Assembly (NCBI RefSeq): GCF_020379485.1
Contig: NC_063448.1
Coordinates: 43,719,218 to 43,783,217 of the forward strand
Direction: 5' to 3'
From: Brassica napus
Taxonomy: Eukaryota; Streptophyta; Magnoliopsida; Brassicales; Brassicaceae
Length of the DNA: 64,000 nt
Shown here: in pieces, positions 42,133 to 54,288 of the stretch
Numbering within the stretch: the first letter of the stretch is position 1
Layout of the letters: each line of letters opens with the position of its first letter
Translations under genes and position numbers: made by a program
Notes under the pieces: generated by a model
The model's database searches: none
Told to the model about the DNA's origin: nothing
The model's input: only the letters and a program-made list of their open reading frames with translations

Positions 42133-43252
42133 TCATGCATCTACTGGACCTTTAGGAATCTGCACCGAACTCGGAACATAAGAGCACATAACTCGCCAAC
42201 CTGTAGATTTTACGAGAGCAAGTTTGAAGTAATTATCCTCTCCAATCACGTAAGCTCTACCGAAGTCATTCTCACAGATCAATGCCACTTTCTTTTCCTC
42301 GTCGACGAAGAAAATCCCATGCCGAAGAAACATCCAAAACGCTGCACTGGACTCGAGCGGCTTCACATCAAATTTCAAGAATCTTGTCCATGTCACATCA
42401 TCGGCCTCAATATTTGTTGTTATCCGTATCTCAATCTCATATGCATCCACGCGGTGAATTAACACTGCAAGCTGCTCTTCTCTAACAGCAGATAGAATCA
42501 CAGAGTCTCTATTACGAGGGTAAGAATTAGAGTAAGATTGCAGATCAAGACAATGTCTAAATCTCTCACTTGTAAAATCAAAACAAATTAAAAAATCTCT
42601 CATCTCTGCTTTTCTATTCTGAGCAACAATGTAAGTATTTCCTTTCAAAGTCAAGCCCATCTGATAATAATCCTCCATTATCCAGTCAGGCGTGACTTCA
42701 AGAGCCCTCCATGAATCAGATTTAAGATCGTATATATCACACTCAACAGTACGGAAGTGATTCAGAAACCTCAAGATTTTGTGGTTGTTGCTGTTGTCGT
42801 ATCCGACACAATACTTATAACTACCCGAGATGTTTAATTTTTTTCTGGGTTTGATCTGCCTGACTTGTCCCAAATACGGGTTGCATACCACGGGCAAACC
42901 GATTCTGGGAAGGCAAAACAATAGGCCATCCCAATGATAAACATGATCAGATACCGTGATCTGGTTAAATTGACCTATTGGCTTAGTAGATAGCTCAACG
43001 AAGCCACGTTTTTGCTTACGGAGTCCCTGGAGATCAACGCTCGCTAAAAAAAACCCTAGAATCACACACCATGATCAGCATGGTATCGTTAGCTGCTTTA
43101 CCCAGGTGCTTCTTTGTAAAGCTTTCATCTTTATATAAACCGTTCCACTGTTTGCAAGTGGATCTCACCCGAGATGTTAACTGAACCCTAGAGAGTATCT
43201 CCTCTATAAGATCTTGTGAAAGATCAGATATTTTTGTCATTGTTTCAAGCAA
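42133..43252 (-). pseudogene. F-box gene 2 (FBA type 1), single homopolymer frameshift
   Basis: The N-terminal F-box ([20 protein letters not shown], then [20 protein letters not shown]) ends out of frame at 43034. The rest of the protein lies in another frame, 43065-42133. It has NPYLGQVRQIKPRKK, KILRFLNHF, ...DLKSDSWRALEV, the FFVDEEKKVALI segment and the end SSVQIPKGPVDA. The break is a run of eight T (minus strand, 43044-43051), one more than the frame needs. Otherwise the gene is complete, about 370 codons, and is the best preserved of the three paralogues. If the extra T is a sequencing slip the gene would be intact. An intact protein would be a substrate adaptor of an SCF ubiquitin ligase. 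Confidence 0.88.
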
Positions 43253-43262
43253 AAAAAAAATT

Positions 43263-43410
43263 TAGGGTTTTTCTTTAACTTGCCCAGTAATCTTTTTATA
43301 GAGACAAATAATTAGTTACGTTACTGTTTATGCGTCACAAAGAAGCATATAAAAATCCTTTTCCTTCTCAATAAAAAAGTTAGTTTAAAGTAAACATGAA
43401 AATTGATACC
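43263..43410. repeat. 148-bp F-box 5' flank, duplicated on the far side of Copia-3 (copy A)
   Basis: Begins TAGGGTTTTTCTTTAACTTG and ends GATACC directly against the 5' LTR. The second copy is 50690-50837, equal in length, with about five substitutions, and continues into AACAAAGTGG. Confidence 0.92.
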
Positions 43411-43679
43411 TGTTATAAACCATTTAGTGATCGACTCATTTATCAGCCCGTGTAGCAAGACAGGCCAAGCCCATCCGCAGGATTATACTGGCGTCTATCT
43501 ACTCTTGTGTTTATCTACATTATAGTTGGTGTTTATCTTACGTATTGCTAGTCATTATCTAGTTAGGAATAAGTACGATCTCATGTCGATCCAGTACTTA
43601 GACCGTCATTACCATATGTATATAAAGACCAGTTGGTCGACCTAATAATACACACAAGTTCCCCTCTTCATTCACAACA
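43411..43679 (+). repeat. 5' LTR of Copia-3
   Basis: TG...CA ends (TGTTATAAACC to CACAACA). TATATAAAG at 43619-43627 is the likely TATA box. The sequence CGTTATCAGCACGA that follows would be the primer-binding region, different from that of Copia-1 and Copia-2. Confidence 0.92.
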
Positions 43680-43947
43680 CGTTATCAGCACGACCTTGTC
43701 TCTAAACCCTTCCAAAAATCCACCACCCATAAATCAGAAACCAAACGATCTCTTGCTATTTTCCGGCGACTCCTAAAGCTCTTCCAGTCGCCTCCTTTTC
43801 TCTCTGTCAGCAACCAGCAACAACTCTCTCTCCTCACAGACCGTTCAACTCATCACAAAAGGTTCAGGTATCTTCAGAAAACTCAAAACAAAACCAAAAA
43901 GGATTTAAATCCTCAGTCGCATACATACAACTACATCTAGCCGTATG

Positions 43948-44522
43948 TAGGCCGGGTACTTATTATCCGAGATCCGGACTCGATCCGAGATCCGCTCCGG
44001 ATCCGCTCCGGATCCGCTCCGAAAATAGGATATCCGGGGTGCCCGGATCCGAATCCGGATAGTAAAATCTTGGATCCGTGCAAACCGAATCCGGATCCGG
44101 ATATCTTAATTTTTAGGTCCGGATATCCGGATCCGGCCCGTATTTTTAAAATACATTAAATTTTTATATTTTATTAATATTTATATTTGATATATTAATA
44201 TTTATACATGAATTAATCTTATAATATTATATTTTAGTTTTTACAATATTATAAACATATATAAATATATTTATAAATATTTAATTTATGTATTATATTA
44301 AAAAAAAATTGTATTTTTTGTTAAAAAAATTATTTTTATTTATTTTGACGGATCCGGATCCGGATCCGGATCCGGATATCCGCGGATAATAGAACATCGA
44401 GACGGATATCCGAAACCCGGATATCCGGAAACCACGAATCCGGATCCGGATATTAAATCCACAGATCCGACGGATCCGGATTACCCTAAATTTCCCGGAT
44501 ATCCGGATCCGTCCCAGGGCTA
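43948..44522. mobile_element. nested hAT-type non-autonomous element rich in GGATCCGGATATCC
   Basis: A 575-bp insertion in the Copia-3 leader, flanked by the 8-bp duplication GCCGTATG (43940-43947 and 44523-44530). Eight bases is the hAT size. The ends TAGGCCGGGTAC and, complemented, TAGCCCTGGGAC form short imperfect inverted repeats. Both sides of an AT-rich centre are packed with ATCCGGATCCGG and GATATCCGG motifs that are self-complementary, so a strong fold-back is expected. It has no coding capacity. Confidence 0.85.
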
Positions 44523-44530
44523 GCCGTATG

Positions 44531-45533
44531 TCTTTGCAGAATAAAATCTAAAACCCTAATCAATTTTTTCAAAGCTTAAATCTCGTCTTGTTTCACCCTG
44601 TTTAAGCTTGTTTGATTTTTTTTAATCTTCCTGATGTGAGTTAATTGCTAGAACCTTTTAGGTTGACAATTACACCAATTTTTTTACATATCCGACTGCT
44701 GCATCAACTTAATCTGATTGTTTGCTTGCATTAGAAACTTGTTCTTGAATGTTTAAAGTCTTTCTCTGATATGTTGAAATCGACTAGAACCTGTCTCAAA
44801 TTTGAAAGAATTTTTTTTAATTTTTTTAAGATAAATCCGATTTTTCTTATAGATAAATCTGAATTTTTTTAAATATAAATCCGATTTTTTTTGATAAATC
44901 CGACTGAAAACAATATATTATATATTTTAATTTGATTTTCCTATTTTTTTAAAAACCTTATATCTTTATCTTAAATAAAAAAAAAAAGGATTTTCAGCAT
45001 TTATCAGAAAATATCGATTTTTTTTCCTAATCCTACTAGGAATAGGAATTGCTAGTATTTATCTGAAAATAAATAAATTTCGGATTATTACTGATATACT
45101 AGCATTATCAAATCATTATATTTAATCTGATAAATATCGAAAAATAATAAAAGTAAGAAATGATTGTATTTTTTTTGAAAATGTATACTAATCTGATTTC
45201 ATGCATGGATTTAACTTTATCTGGATTTTGTATAGGTTTAACTCTACCTTCCTGCATATCACATGAAATCATCTGATTAGGATAGATCATTCACACTGAT
45301 TAGTTTACTTTCATGTCGAAAATTGATAAAACTGATCAGATTTCATGCAATGGATTTAACTTTATCCTAGATGTATAGGTTTAACTTTACCTTCCTGCAT
45401 ATACATGAAATCGTTTGGATCATTGAAAAAAAAATATTGTTATTTACTTGCATTGCTTGTACCCGACTGAAAGAGTATGTGAATGATCCGATTATTTTCT
45501 TACTAATGGGGATAAACTACAAATATTTTTCAG
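44531..45533 (+). other. long 5' leader of Copia-3
   Basis: T-rich sequence without open frames. It includes several diverged copies of a short CTGATTTCATGCATGGATTTAAC segment (about 45190-45415). The end, TATTTTTCAG directly before the gag ATG, looks like a splice acceptor, so the leader may contain an intron. Confidence 0.5.
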
Positions 45534-46565
45534 ATGTCAAAGATTGCGAATCTTGATTTCAGTGCTTTGAAAAGCAATGGTGACAACTACCTGGAATGGG
45601 CGCTTGATGCAAAGATCATGCTGCGATCAAAAGATCTTGGTGACACAATCACCGAAGACAACAATTCCAGTGACAAAGACAAGTATAGAGCTATCTACAT
45701 GATACGCCACCATCTCCAAGAGAACTTGAAAACTCAGTACATGACCATGGAAAATCCATATGACCTTTGGATCGCTTTACAGCGAAGATATGACCACCAG
45801 AAAACGGTGTTGCTTCCAAAGGCTCAATATGATTGGAAACACATAAGGTTCTTGGACTACAAATCAGTAGACGAGTACAACTCAGTCCTGTTCAGAATTG
45901 TGTCCTTGTTAAGGTTATGTGGTGAAAAAGTAACCGAGGAAGAGATGCTTAATAAAACTCTCTCCACGTTTCCTCAAACCAACATGGTATTGCAACAGCA
46001 GTACAGAGAGAGGAATTTCGCCACATATACTGAGTTGATAGAATGTCTCTTGTTGGCTGAAGCTAACAACGAACTGTTATTGAAAAACAGTGAGATGAGA
46101 CCTCCTGGTACAGCTCCATTACCCGACATCTCTAAGCTGGCTATAGAGCCAAAGAAAGAGAGTAACCTTGTCCAACACAATGACCATCCCGGTCCAAACC
46201 GTGGAAGAAGTCAAGGACGAGGTCGTGGTTCTTTTAAAGCACACGGGCGAGGACGTGGTCGCGGTACCACACCCGGCTTTAGCCGTGGTCGTGGCCGAGG
46301 CCGTAGTGTGTCTTTTAAACCACAGATCAAAGCTGATCGATGCCACAGATGTGGTATGGGTAATCATTGGGCAAAGAATTGCCGAACTCCTAAGCATTTG
46401 TGTGAGCTTTACATGGAGAGCTTAAAAAGAAACCCGGAAGCTAACATGGTTCGAGACCCGGGATATGATGATGATGATGATGACTTGGAAGACGTCCATG
46501 ATCACCAGCACGAGTCAGACAAAGTTGATCACATGGAGTTTGAAACTTCAGACATACTGAAATAA
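45534..46565 (+). CDS. Copia-3 gag protein
   Basis: 343 codons, intact. The UBN2-type gag core has LKSNGDNYLEWALDAKIML near the start and PYDLWIALQRRYDHQK. Then come an RGRGRG-rich basic stretch (about residues 224-268) and the zinc knuckle CHRCGMGNHWAKNC (CX2CX4HX4C, about 275-288). An acidic tail follows. The start follows a splice-acceptor-like CAG. It is separated from pol by 216 bp of T-rich sequence with stops, although both frames are in phase. So gag and pol look like separate units here. Confidence 0.88.
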   Translation: MSKIANLDFSALKSNGDNYLEWALDAKIMLRSKDLGDTITEDNNSSDKDKYRAIYMIRHHLQENLKTQYMTMENPYDLWIALQRRYDHQKTVLLPKAQYDWKHIRFLDYKSVDEYNSVLFRIVSLLRLCGEKVTEEEMLNKTLSTFPQTNMVLQQQYRERNFATYTELIECLLLAEANNELLLKNSEMRPPGTAPLPDISKLAIEPKKESNLVQHNDHPGPNRGRSQGRGRGSFKAHGRGRGRGTTPGFSRGRGRGRSVSFKPQIKADRCHRCGMGNHWAKNCRTPKHLCELYMESLKRNPEANMVRDPGYDDDDDDLEDVHDHQHESDKVDHMEFETSDILK

Positions 46566-46781
46566 GGAATTAAAATTCCATATCGTTTTTTTTATTGTTT
46601 TCCCCTGGATTTGGTGTTCTTTAAGATTGTTTATCAGTGTTTGGCTTTGGATTTAACTTTATCCTTATGAATGAATAATTTTTTTTTCATTTCTCATATG
46701 CCTAAGAATTAGATCATTAAAGATACCATCTCTGAAAATTTTATTATTGTTCATTAACTTTATGATTATTGTTTTTGAAGA

Positions 46782-49380
46782 ATGAAAAGTGGAATGGATA
46801 CAATCGTGGTGGACAGTGGCACCAGCCACACCATTTTGAGAGACAAACGATTTTTCATACATCTCACACATAAGGTAGCTAACATCACCACTATAGCTGG
46901 CACGGCTAGCTTAATTGAAGGCTATGGCCACGCCAATATCTTATTGCCAAAAGGTACACATCTTGAGATTGAAGATGCTTTGTACTCACCTAGCTCAAAC
47001 AGAAGTCTATTGAGCTTTAAAGACATAAGACTGAATGGTTTCCACATCGAAACAATGGGTGAAGGAAGTAAAGAATTCCTACAGATTTATAAAATCACCC
47101 AAGGCAATAAGAAAGTCTTTGAGACTATACCTGCGTGTGGGACTGGTCTTTATTATGCCCAGACCAGTCTTGTTGAGGCTAATGCCGTCTTGAATAAAGA
47201 ATTCAAAGAAGAGTTCACTCTTTGGCACAATCGGCTGGGACACCCCGGTTCGAACATGATGCGAAAACTCATATCAAATTCAAATGGTCACAGTTTGAAA
47301 ACAAAAAGAGTTATCCCTAAGAATATCACATGTGAAGCATGCTCACAAGGGAAACTAATTACTAAGCCATCACGTACCAAAGTGAATAAGGAAGTGACAA
47401 ATTTCCTAGAAAGAATACAAGTTGATATTTGTGGACCAATACACCCACCCTGTGGGACATTTAGATATTTTATGGTCCTGATTGATGCATCCACAAGATG
47501 GTCACATGTTTGTCTCCTATCAACTCGTAATCTAGCACTTGCAAGATTGCTGGCTCAGATAATAAGACTGAGAGCACATTTTCCAGATTTTCCATTAAAG
47601 ACTATACGTCTAGACAATGCAAGTGAATTCACTTCCCAAGCTTTTAATGACTATTGTATGTCCATGGGGGTAAGTGTGGAGCATTCTGTAGCACATGTCC
47701 ATACTCAGAATGGCCTGGCTGAATCCTTTATAAAACGGATCCAGCTGATTGCCCGGCCACTCTTAATGAATACCAAACTCCCAGTATCAGCTTGGGGACA
47801 TGCAGTACTACATGCAGCTGAGCTAATTCGCATCAGGCCATCTAGTGAGCACAAATACTCGCCATCCCAACTACTAACGGGTCATGAGCCAGATATATCC
47901 CATCTAAGAGTTTTTGGATGTGCCGTCCAAGTGCCTATAGCACCACCACAGAGAACAAAGATGGGACCTCAGAGGAGGATGGGAGTATATGTTGGATACG
48001 ATTCCCCTTCTATTATTAAGTACCTAGAGCCAACAACAGGTGATTTGTTTAAGGCCAGGTTCGCGGATTGTCATTTTGATGAATCCCAGTATCCAGCATT
48101 AGGGGGAGATTATGGTAAGCTGGTACAGGATATAAAATGGAATCAAACATCCTTAACATGGCAGGATCCTCGGACTAGAGATTGTGATCTAGAAGTCCGG
48201 AAGATTATACATCTTCAAGAGCTAGCTAACAGATTGCCAGATTCCTTTGCTGACCCAAATAGAGTAACCAAGTCATACATACCAGCTGCAAATGCACCAA
48301 TAAGACTTGATGTCCGTGATGGACATAATCAGGCTGCTACTACGTCTAAACCACAATTGAAACGTGGTAGACCAGTAGGTTCCAAAGACAAAGAAGTTCG
48401 GAAAAGAAAGAGTGCAAAGAAATCCGACAAAGTGGAAACTCTAGACATGGAAAAGGAAACTCATGTACCACCAAAAGATACTTGGGACGCTAAGAATCAA
48501 GGTAATGAAGTTCCTGACAATAATGAGATCTCAATAAATTATGTCATGTCTGGAAGGAAATGGAACAGAAAACATGTCGACATGAATGATATATTTGCTT
48601 ATAATGTAGCAGTCGAATTGATGGATAATAAGGATCTAGAACCCACATCTATACTAGAATGTATGCAACGACCAGATTGGTTGAAATGGAAAGAAGCCAT
48701 TAATGTGGAGTTAGAATCACTGAAAAAGAGAGGAGTGTTTGGACAGATCATCCGGACACCTCACAACATAAAACCAGTGGGATACAAATGGGTTTTTGTG
48801 AGAAAAAGAAATGAGAAAGGAGAAGTTGTGAGATATAAAGCACGACTTGTTGCACAAGGATTCTCACAAAGACCAGGAATAGATTATGAGGAAACTTATT
48901 CCCCTGTGGTGGATGCTACGACCTTAAGATTTCTAATAAGTCTGGCTGTAAGAGAAGGTCTTGATATGCGGTTAATGGATGTTGTAACTGCCTACTTATA
49001 TGGTCCACTGGATAATGAGATATACATGAAAATTCCAGATGGTATTGAATTGAAAAACAAAGAGAGTTCTCGAGAACAACATTGTATCAGATTGAACAAG
49101 TCTCTTTATGGATTAAAGCAATCAGGTCGAATGTAGTACAATAGACTGTCCGAATATCTCCTGAAAGAAGGATACAAAAACGACCAGATCTGCCCATGCA
49201 TATTCATAAAGAAGTTCAATAAGGGTTTTGTAATCATTGCAGTATATGTAGATGATTTAAATATCCTAGGAACCTCTGGAGAAATTTCCCAAACTGTTGA
49301 ATATCTCAAGAAAGAATTCGAGATGAAAGATCTTGGAAAAACAAAGTTTTGTTTGGGATTGCAACTTGAGTATATGAAAG
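46782..49380 (+). pseudogene. Copia-3 pol: protease, integrase, RT, with a stop in RT
   Basis: Protease motif VVDSGTSHTIL; GAG-pre-integrase LWHNRLGHPG with CEAC; integrase core acidic residues in QVDICGPI, RLDNASEF and NGLAESFIKR; a basic linker (RKRKSAKKSDK); and RT with VTAYLYGPLDNEIYMKIPDG. A TAG at 49134-49136 stops the frame in the middle of RT. The same frame then continues through the catalytic AVYVDDLNILG to about 49420. It is not able to give a full polyprotein. Confidence 0.9.
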
Positions 49381-50244
49381 ATGGAATTCTTGTGCATCAA
49401 AAGACATACAGAAAAAGTACTCAAAAGATTTAATATGGACCAGTCTCACCCATTGACTAGCCCCATGGTCGTGAGAAGTCTTGGTCCGGACACTGACCCA
49501 TTTGGTCCGAAGAAGAAAAATGAGGAAGTCCTTGGTCCCGAAGTGTCTTATCTCAGTGCCATAGGAGCTCTGATGTATTTAGCTGGCCACACACGACCAG
49601 ACATCAGCTTTGCTGTGAACTTACTTTCTAGGTTCAGCTCCTATCCGACCCAAAGGCACTGGAACGGGATTAAACATATACTTCGTTACCTACAAGGAAC
49701 GAAAGACTTGGGTCTTATGTTTACTGACAAATCTAAGGAAGATTTAGTTGGTTTTGCTGATGCAGGTTATCTCTCTGATCCACATTATGCTAGATCTCAG
49801 ACTGGTTATGTTTTTACACACGGTGGGACAGCTATATCCTGGCGGTCCATGAAGCAGACCATGGCAGCCACATCCTCTAACCACGCAGAAATATTAGCCA
49901 TGCATGAAGCCAGCCGTGAGAGTGTATGGATGAGATCCATGACACAGCATATTCGTACCACTTGTGGTATGATCAAAGGAAAGGATCCACCGACCATCCT
50001 ATACGAGGATAACACAGCATGCATCGCACAGCTTAAGGATGGATACATTAAAGGAGATAGGACGAAACATATTCTTCCTAAGTTCTTCTTTACACACGAG
50101 CTTCAGAAGGCAGGAGAGGTCCAAGTATTGCAAGTCCGTTCGAGTGAGAATTCAGCCGACCTCTTCACCAAGTCACTACCAACCTCAACGTTCAAGAAGC
50201 TCATATGGAAGATAGGCATGCGTCGACTGAAGGATCTTCGGTGA
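49381..50244 (+). pseudogene. Copia-3 end of RT and RNase H (shifted frame)
   Basis: After a 2-base loss near 49405 the coding continues in another frame: SYLSAIGALMYLAGHTRPDI, GFADAGYLSDP, SSNHAEILAMHEASRE and LYEDNTACIAQL, the copia RNase H signature. It ends ADLFTKSLPTSTF...KDLR with a TGA at 50242-50244. The Met at 49381 is not the true start. Confidence 0.88.
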
Positions 50245-50398
50245 TGCATTCATCAGGGGGAGTTCATGTGTTGTACTCTTTTTCCTGTCTTGTTTTCCCT
50301 TTTACCACATTGGGTTTTGGGTTTGTCAAGAGAGGTTTTAATGAGGCAACATCCAAAGCATGAATGAACCTTGACCGGATGTGTCGATCAAGGGGGAG

Positions 50399-50667
50399 TG
50401 TTATAAACCATTTAGTGATCGACCCATTTATCAGCCCGTGTAGCAAGACGGGCCAAGCCCATCCGCAGGATCATACTGGCGCCTATCTACTCTTGTGTTT
50501 ATCTACATTATAGTTGGTGTTTATCTTACGTATTGCTAGTCATTATCTAGTTAGGGATAAGTACGATCTCATGTCGATCCAGTACTTAGACCGTCATTAC
50601 CATATGTATATAAAGACCAGTTAGTCGACCTAATAATACACACAAGTTCCCCTTTTCATTCACAACA
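50399..50667 (+). repeat. 3' LTR of Copia-3
   Basis: The 269-bp partner of 43411-43679, differing by about seven substitutions (mostly transitions). AAGGGGGAG precedes it. Confidence 0.92.
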
Positions 50668-50837
50668 CTTATCCCTGCCAGCAACCGTCTAGGGTTTTTC
50701 TTTAACTTGCCCAGTAATCTTTTTATAGAGACAAATAATTAGTTACGTTACTATTTATGCGTCACAAAGAGGCATACAAAAATCCTTTTCCTTCTCAATA
50801 AAAAATTTAGTTTAAAGTAAACATGAAAACTGATACC
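50668..50837. repeat. 22-bp filler (50668-50689) and second copy of the 148-bp flank (50690-50837)
   Basis: The filler reads CTTATCCCTGCCAGCAACCG, then TC. It starts like the sequence that follows the 5' LTR, less one G (CGTTATC versus CTTATC), and its CAGCAACC also occurs in the element's leader near 43810. The 148-bp copy then runs to GATACC and continues into unique DNA. Confidence 0.88.
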
Positions 50838-53800
50838 AACAAAGTGGTAGTTTAAGGAATTTTTCATCAAAAAAATTCCAAGTCCTTCGTAAATATGGTT
50901 TAAGAAGTTAATCTTCTCAAATCTTCTTCACAAACACTTTCACTATAAAAATGACATATCATAACAATTATGACATGATTTGTGACTAAATGTGACATTG
51001 ACATATATATTTATGTAATTTATATTTGTGATAAGATTTTTGAAATACGATAATAACTCTCTATTTATATTAATAATCAAATATAAAACTTGAAAATAAT
51101 GCAATATTATATATATATATATATATATAATTTTACAAAATTTTGAAAATCCAAAATAATTACAGTTTTATGCGTTTATGCAAATTTTATTTTCTTAATT
51201 AAATACTTCAAATTTTAATACCATTATATCCTTTTAATATATAAAAAAACACTTAATTATTATTTCAATTTATTTTTCTTAATAATACATTTTGAATCAA
51301 TTTTTTATTAATTTTATATAATTTTATATGATATATTTTAACCAAAATAAAACATAACATAAAATTAGTCGTGACATGAACATATACATTTATATAGTTT
51401 TTTACTTAAGATATAATATTTGAAATATTGTAATTACTCATATATCAAACTAAATTAATCAATAAAATATAACACTAAAAAATGTAATAATATACACATA
51501 AAATATTTTAATAAAATTTTGAACATACAATTTAATTATACTTTTCTTAATTGTATGCAATTTTCTGTTCTTTAAAGTTCATACTTTGAATTTTAATACA
51601 TACAATTTTTTTTAATGAAATTTTAAATTTATTGATCTATCATGTAAAGAAGAGACATTTACAAAAGAATCAAGCTATAGAAGACCTATGCTTAAACTAT
51701 GACATATCTCTATAATGTTATTTGAGAAGTCAGTTTCATATGTGTCGCACTCACGTTAATTCTCACAATGGTTTATTACATTTTTAACTTTAGTGAATTA
51801 ATATTATTTTTAATTGCAGATATCAAAATTTATATTTTAGTTTTTATGAATATTTTATTTTCTTAAATAAAAAGGGAAAATATCTATATATTTTCAAAAT
51901 ATATATAAACTATTTTTATTTTCGCTTTCAATATACATATATATATATATAATCATATCAATATCATAAAGAAATTTAATATCGAAAGGCAATATCTTAA
52001 AAGTAAAAATACATAAAGATTTGTTATATTTAAAACACGGAATTTGACAATAAGAAATTTCATTTTATATAAATCTCAATTTCATAAACTATTTGACTAA
52101 TTGCCATTACTAATATTGTCTATTTATATTTTCATTTTTCTTAAAAAAATTTTACAACATCATATACCGTTAAGGAATTTAGTATCAAAAATAATCTTAA
52201 AACAGAAATATAGTGCTTTTTGATATTTCAACATGTGATTTTAAACAAAATCAATTTCCTTTTATACAAGTCTTACTTTCATAAAAAAATTTGGATACTT
52301 TTTTTGTTTAAGAACATTTTTTTACGATTGTTAATATATAACGTTAGTTAAATATTTTTCATTTAAAATGTAATAATTCTTTTCATAAAAAAAAAGTCAA
52401 TTTAGTAACTAAATCAGTATTTACTTTATTACAGTAAATAAAGTTCATTTCTCTTAATTATAAATTTTCTAAAATAATATTTAATTTTTGATAGTTATTC
52501 AATCGCTTATTTTAAACAAATTCTCTCACAATTTCATACAATTTTTATATTCATAATTATAGATTCTTTAAGCCTAATACTATGTGAATGTTTCAATATC
52601 TATAAAAATAAACCAGTAATTATCTCAAATTCATTTCCATTAGCAAATTGTTTTCCTATGAATGTGGTATTTAATAAGAGTAATTAGCTTACTATTAAAT
52701 TCTAAAACTTTAATGATCAATGTGTTTTAAAAAAATCTCAATTTGATTCACTTGTACAACTTCTGATCAAAACTTCAACCTTTTCTCATAAATTTAAGCC
52801 AAAACAAGATATATCAATTTATAAATACATATTTAGAAATCTGAGAAAATAAAATTAATTATATATAATCTGATTTAGTATAACTAAAATTCAATTGGAA
52901 AATATATACAACTCAACATACCAAAAATAACTTAGCCGATTCAAATTATTATATCCAAAATCAAATATTTAATTAAGATAACGAAATAAAGTGATTTAAA
53001 ACAGTATTAGATTTTTTTGTTTCTAATATATAAAATACAAAATAAATTAAGCTTATCAATCCATAGAAATAAAAAAGTTAACCAATTACAATGATTTTAT
53101 TATTTTGTAAATGTTTGTATATCGTAAAAACGAAAAAATTGTATTTACAAAAAATGGAAAGCAAATATATTTTATGAAAATAAATTTTATATAATGTGAT
53201 TTCATAAAAAGGAAAGTTCACAAAAAAAACAGTTTTGATGTTAAAAAATAACGTCTTTAATATATATTTGAAGTTAATGAAAAAATTATTTATATCAGTG
53301 TATTTTCTCAGATTATTTCAAAAATTAATTTAAAGAGCATATAAAATATTGATTATGAACAAAACATATTTTATAATTTCAACTATTGAGATGTTATTCA
53401 TTTTTGCATAATTATGTTTTTGTTAAATTTTTCATTTTGATGTACATTTTCTATATAATTTTGTCTATCAAACTACATAAAAAAAAAATTTACAAACTTT
53501 AATCAAACCTACCACTAAAATTCTGTAAGACTTAATATTTTTATTTTTAGTTTGGTTTTAAAATTTTATATATTTGTATAACATAATATGCATATATTAA
53601 GAATACATAAACTAATATAGATTTTTATGGTTAAGATTATTTAGAATATTTTTAATGTATATATGCATCTAAAGTATAAAGTTAAAATTTACAAAACAAA
53701 TTGTAAAATACTAATATCCATTCATAAGTTTTGAAAAAAAATTCGGTAATATTATTCTATAAGACTTCGTACTTATCATCATTTTATTTTTCTGATATTT

Positions 53801-54261
53801 TAACAAATTCACAGAATATAAAATTATAAAAAATATTTTACGAAAGTATATATACATATTTAAGACAAAGAACTGAACTAATACAATAAATAAAATTAAT
53901 CAAATTTAGTTTACCTAGAATCAAATGTAATTGTGTTTCGATTTGAAGAAGTGTAACTAAATATAACCAGTAAAATGAGTAACTTAAACAATCTAAATTG
54001 GTATGCCCAAAATAAAATTCTAAATGAAAAAAAAAACAAAATTAATCAAAAGTTTTATAGTTAAACTTAGAGAAGTAAATACAATCAATATACCCAAAGA
54101 AGAACAAAATCGACTCAATATTATATATTCAAATAACATATATAATCAAAATAATAACAATATTTAAAATAAGTCATACATTTAAATTAAAAAAAATAAT
54201 TATGATTGTGATATTAATATTAATAATTTTATAATACATTTATTTGTGAATATTTATATCT
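50838..54261. other. 3.4 kb of very AT-rich DNA, no gene seen
   Basis: More than 80 percent A+T by eye, with no open frame of interest and no recognisable domain. It could be the body of a Helitron whose tail is at 54262-54288, but I could not find a matching 5' end. Confidence 0.6.
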
Positions 54262-54288
54262 GTGCATGAGCACGAGAAAATCACCTAG
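54262..54288 (+). mobile_element. Helitron-like 3' tail
   Basis: GTGCATGAGCAC can form a 4-bp stem with a 4-base loop. It is followed after 11 bases by CTAG at 54285-54288 and then T. This is the Helitron 3' layout, but the stem is short and the start of the element is unidentified. Confidence 0.45.

Larger units (their letters stand above)
43411..50667 (+). mobile_element. Ty1/copia LTR retrotransposon Copia-3 without ordinary target duplication
   Basis: A complete plus-strand element with two 269-bp LTRs that differ at about seven positions. It has a long leader (1.85 kb) with a nested hAT-type insertion, gag, pol in copia order and a polypurine tract AAGGGGGAG before the 3' LTR. It lacks a 5-bp duplication. 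Instead a 148-bp flank is present on both sides, with 22 extra bases (50668-50689) next to the 3' LTR. It stands upstream of F-box gene 2, head to head. The pol region carries a stop and a frameshift. Confidence 0.93.
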
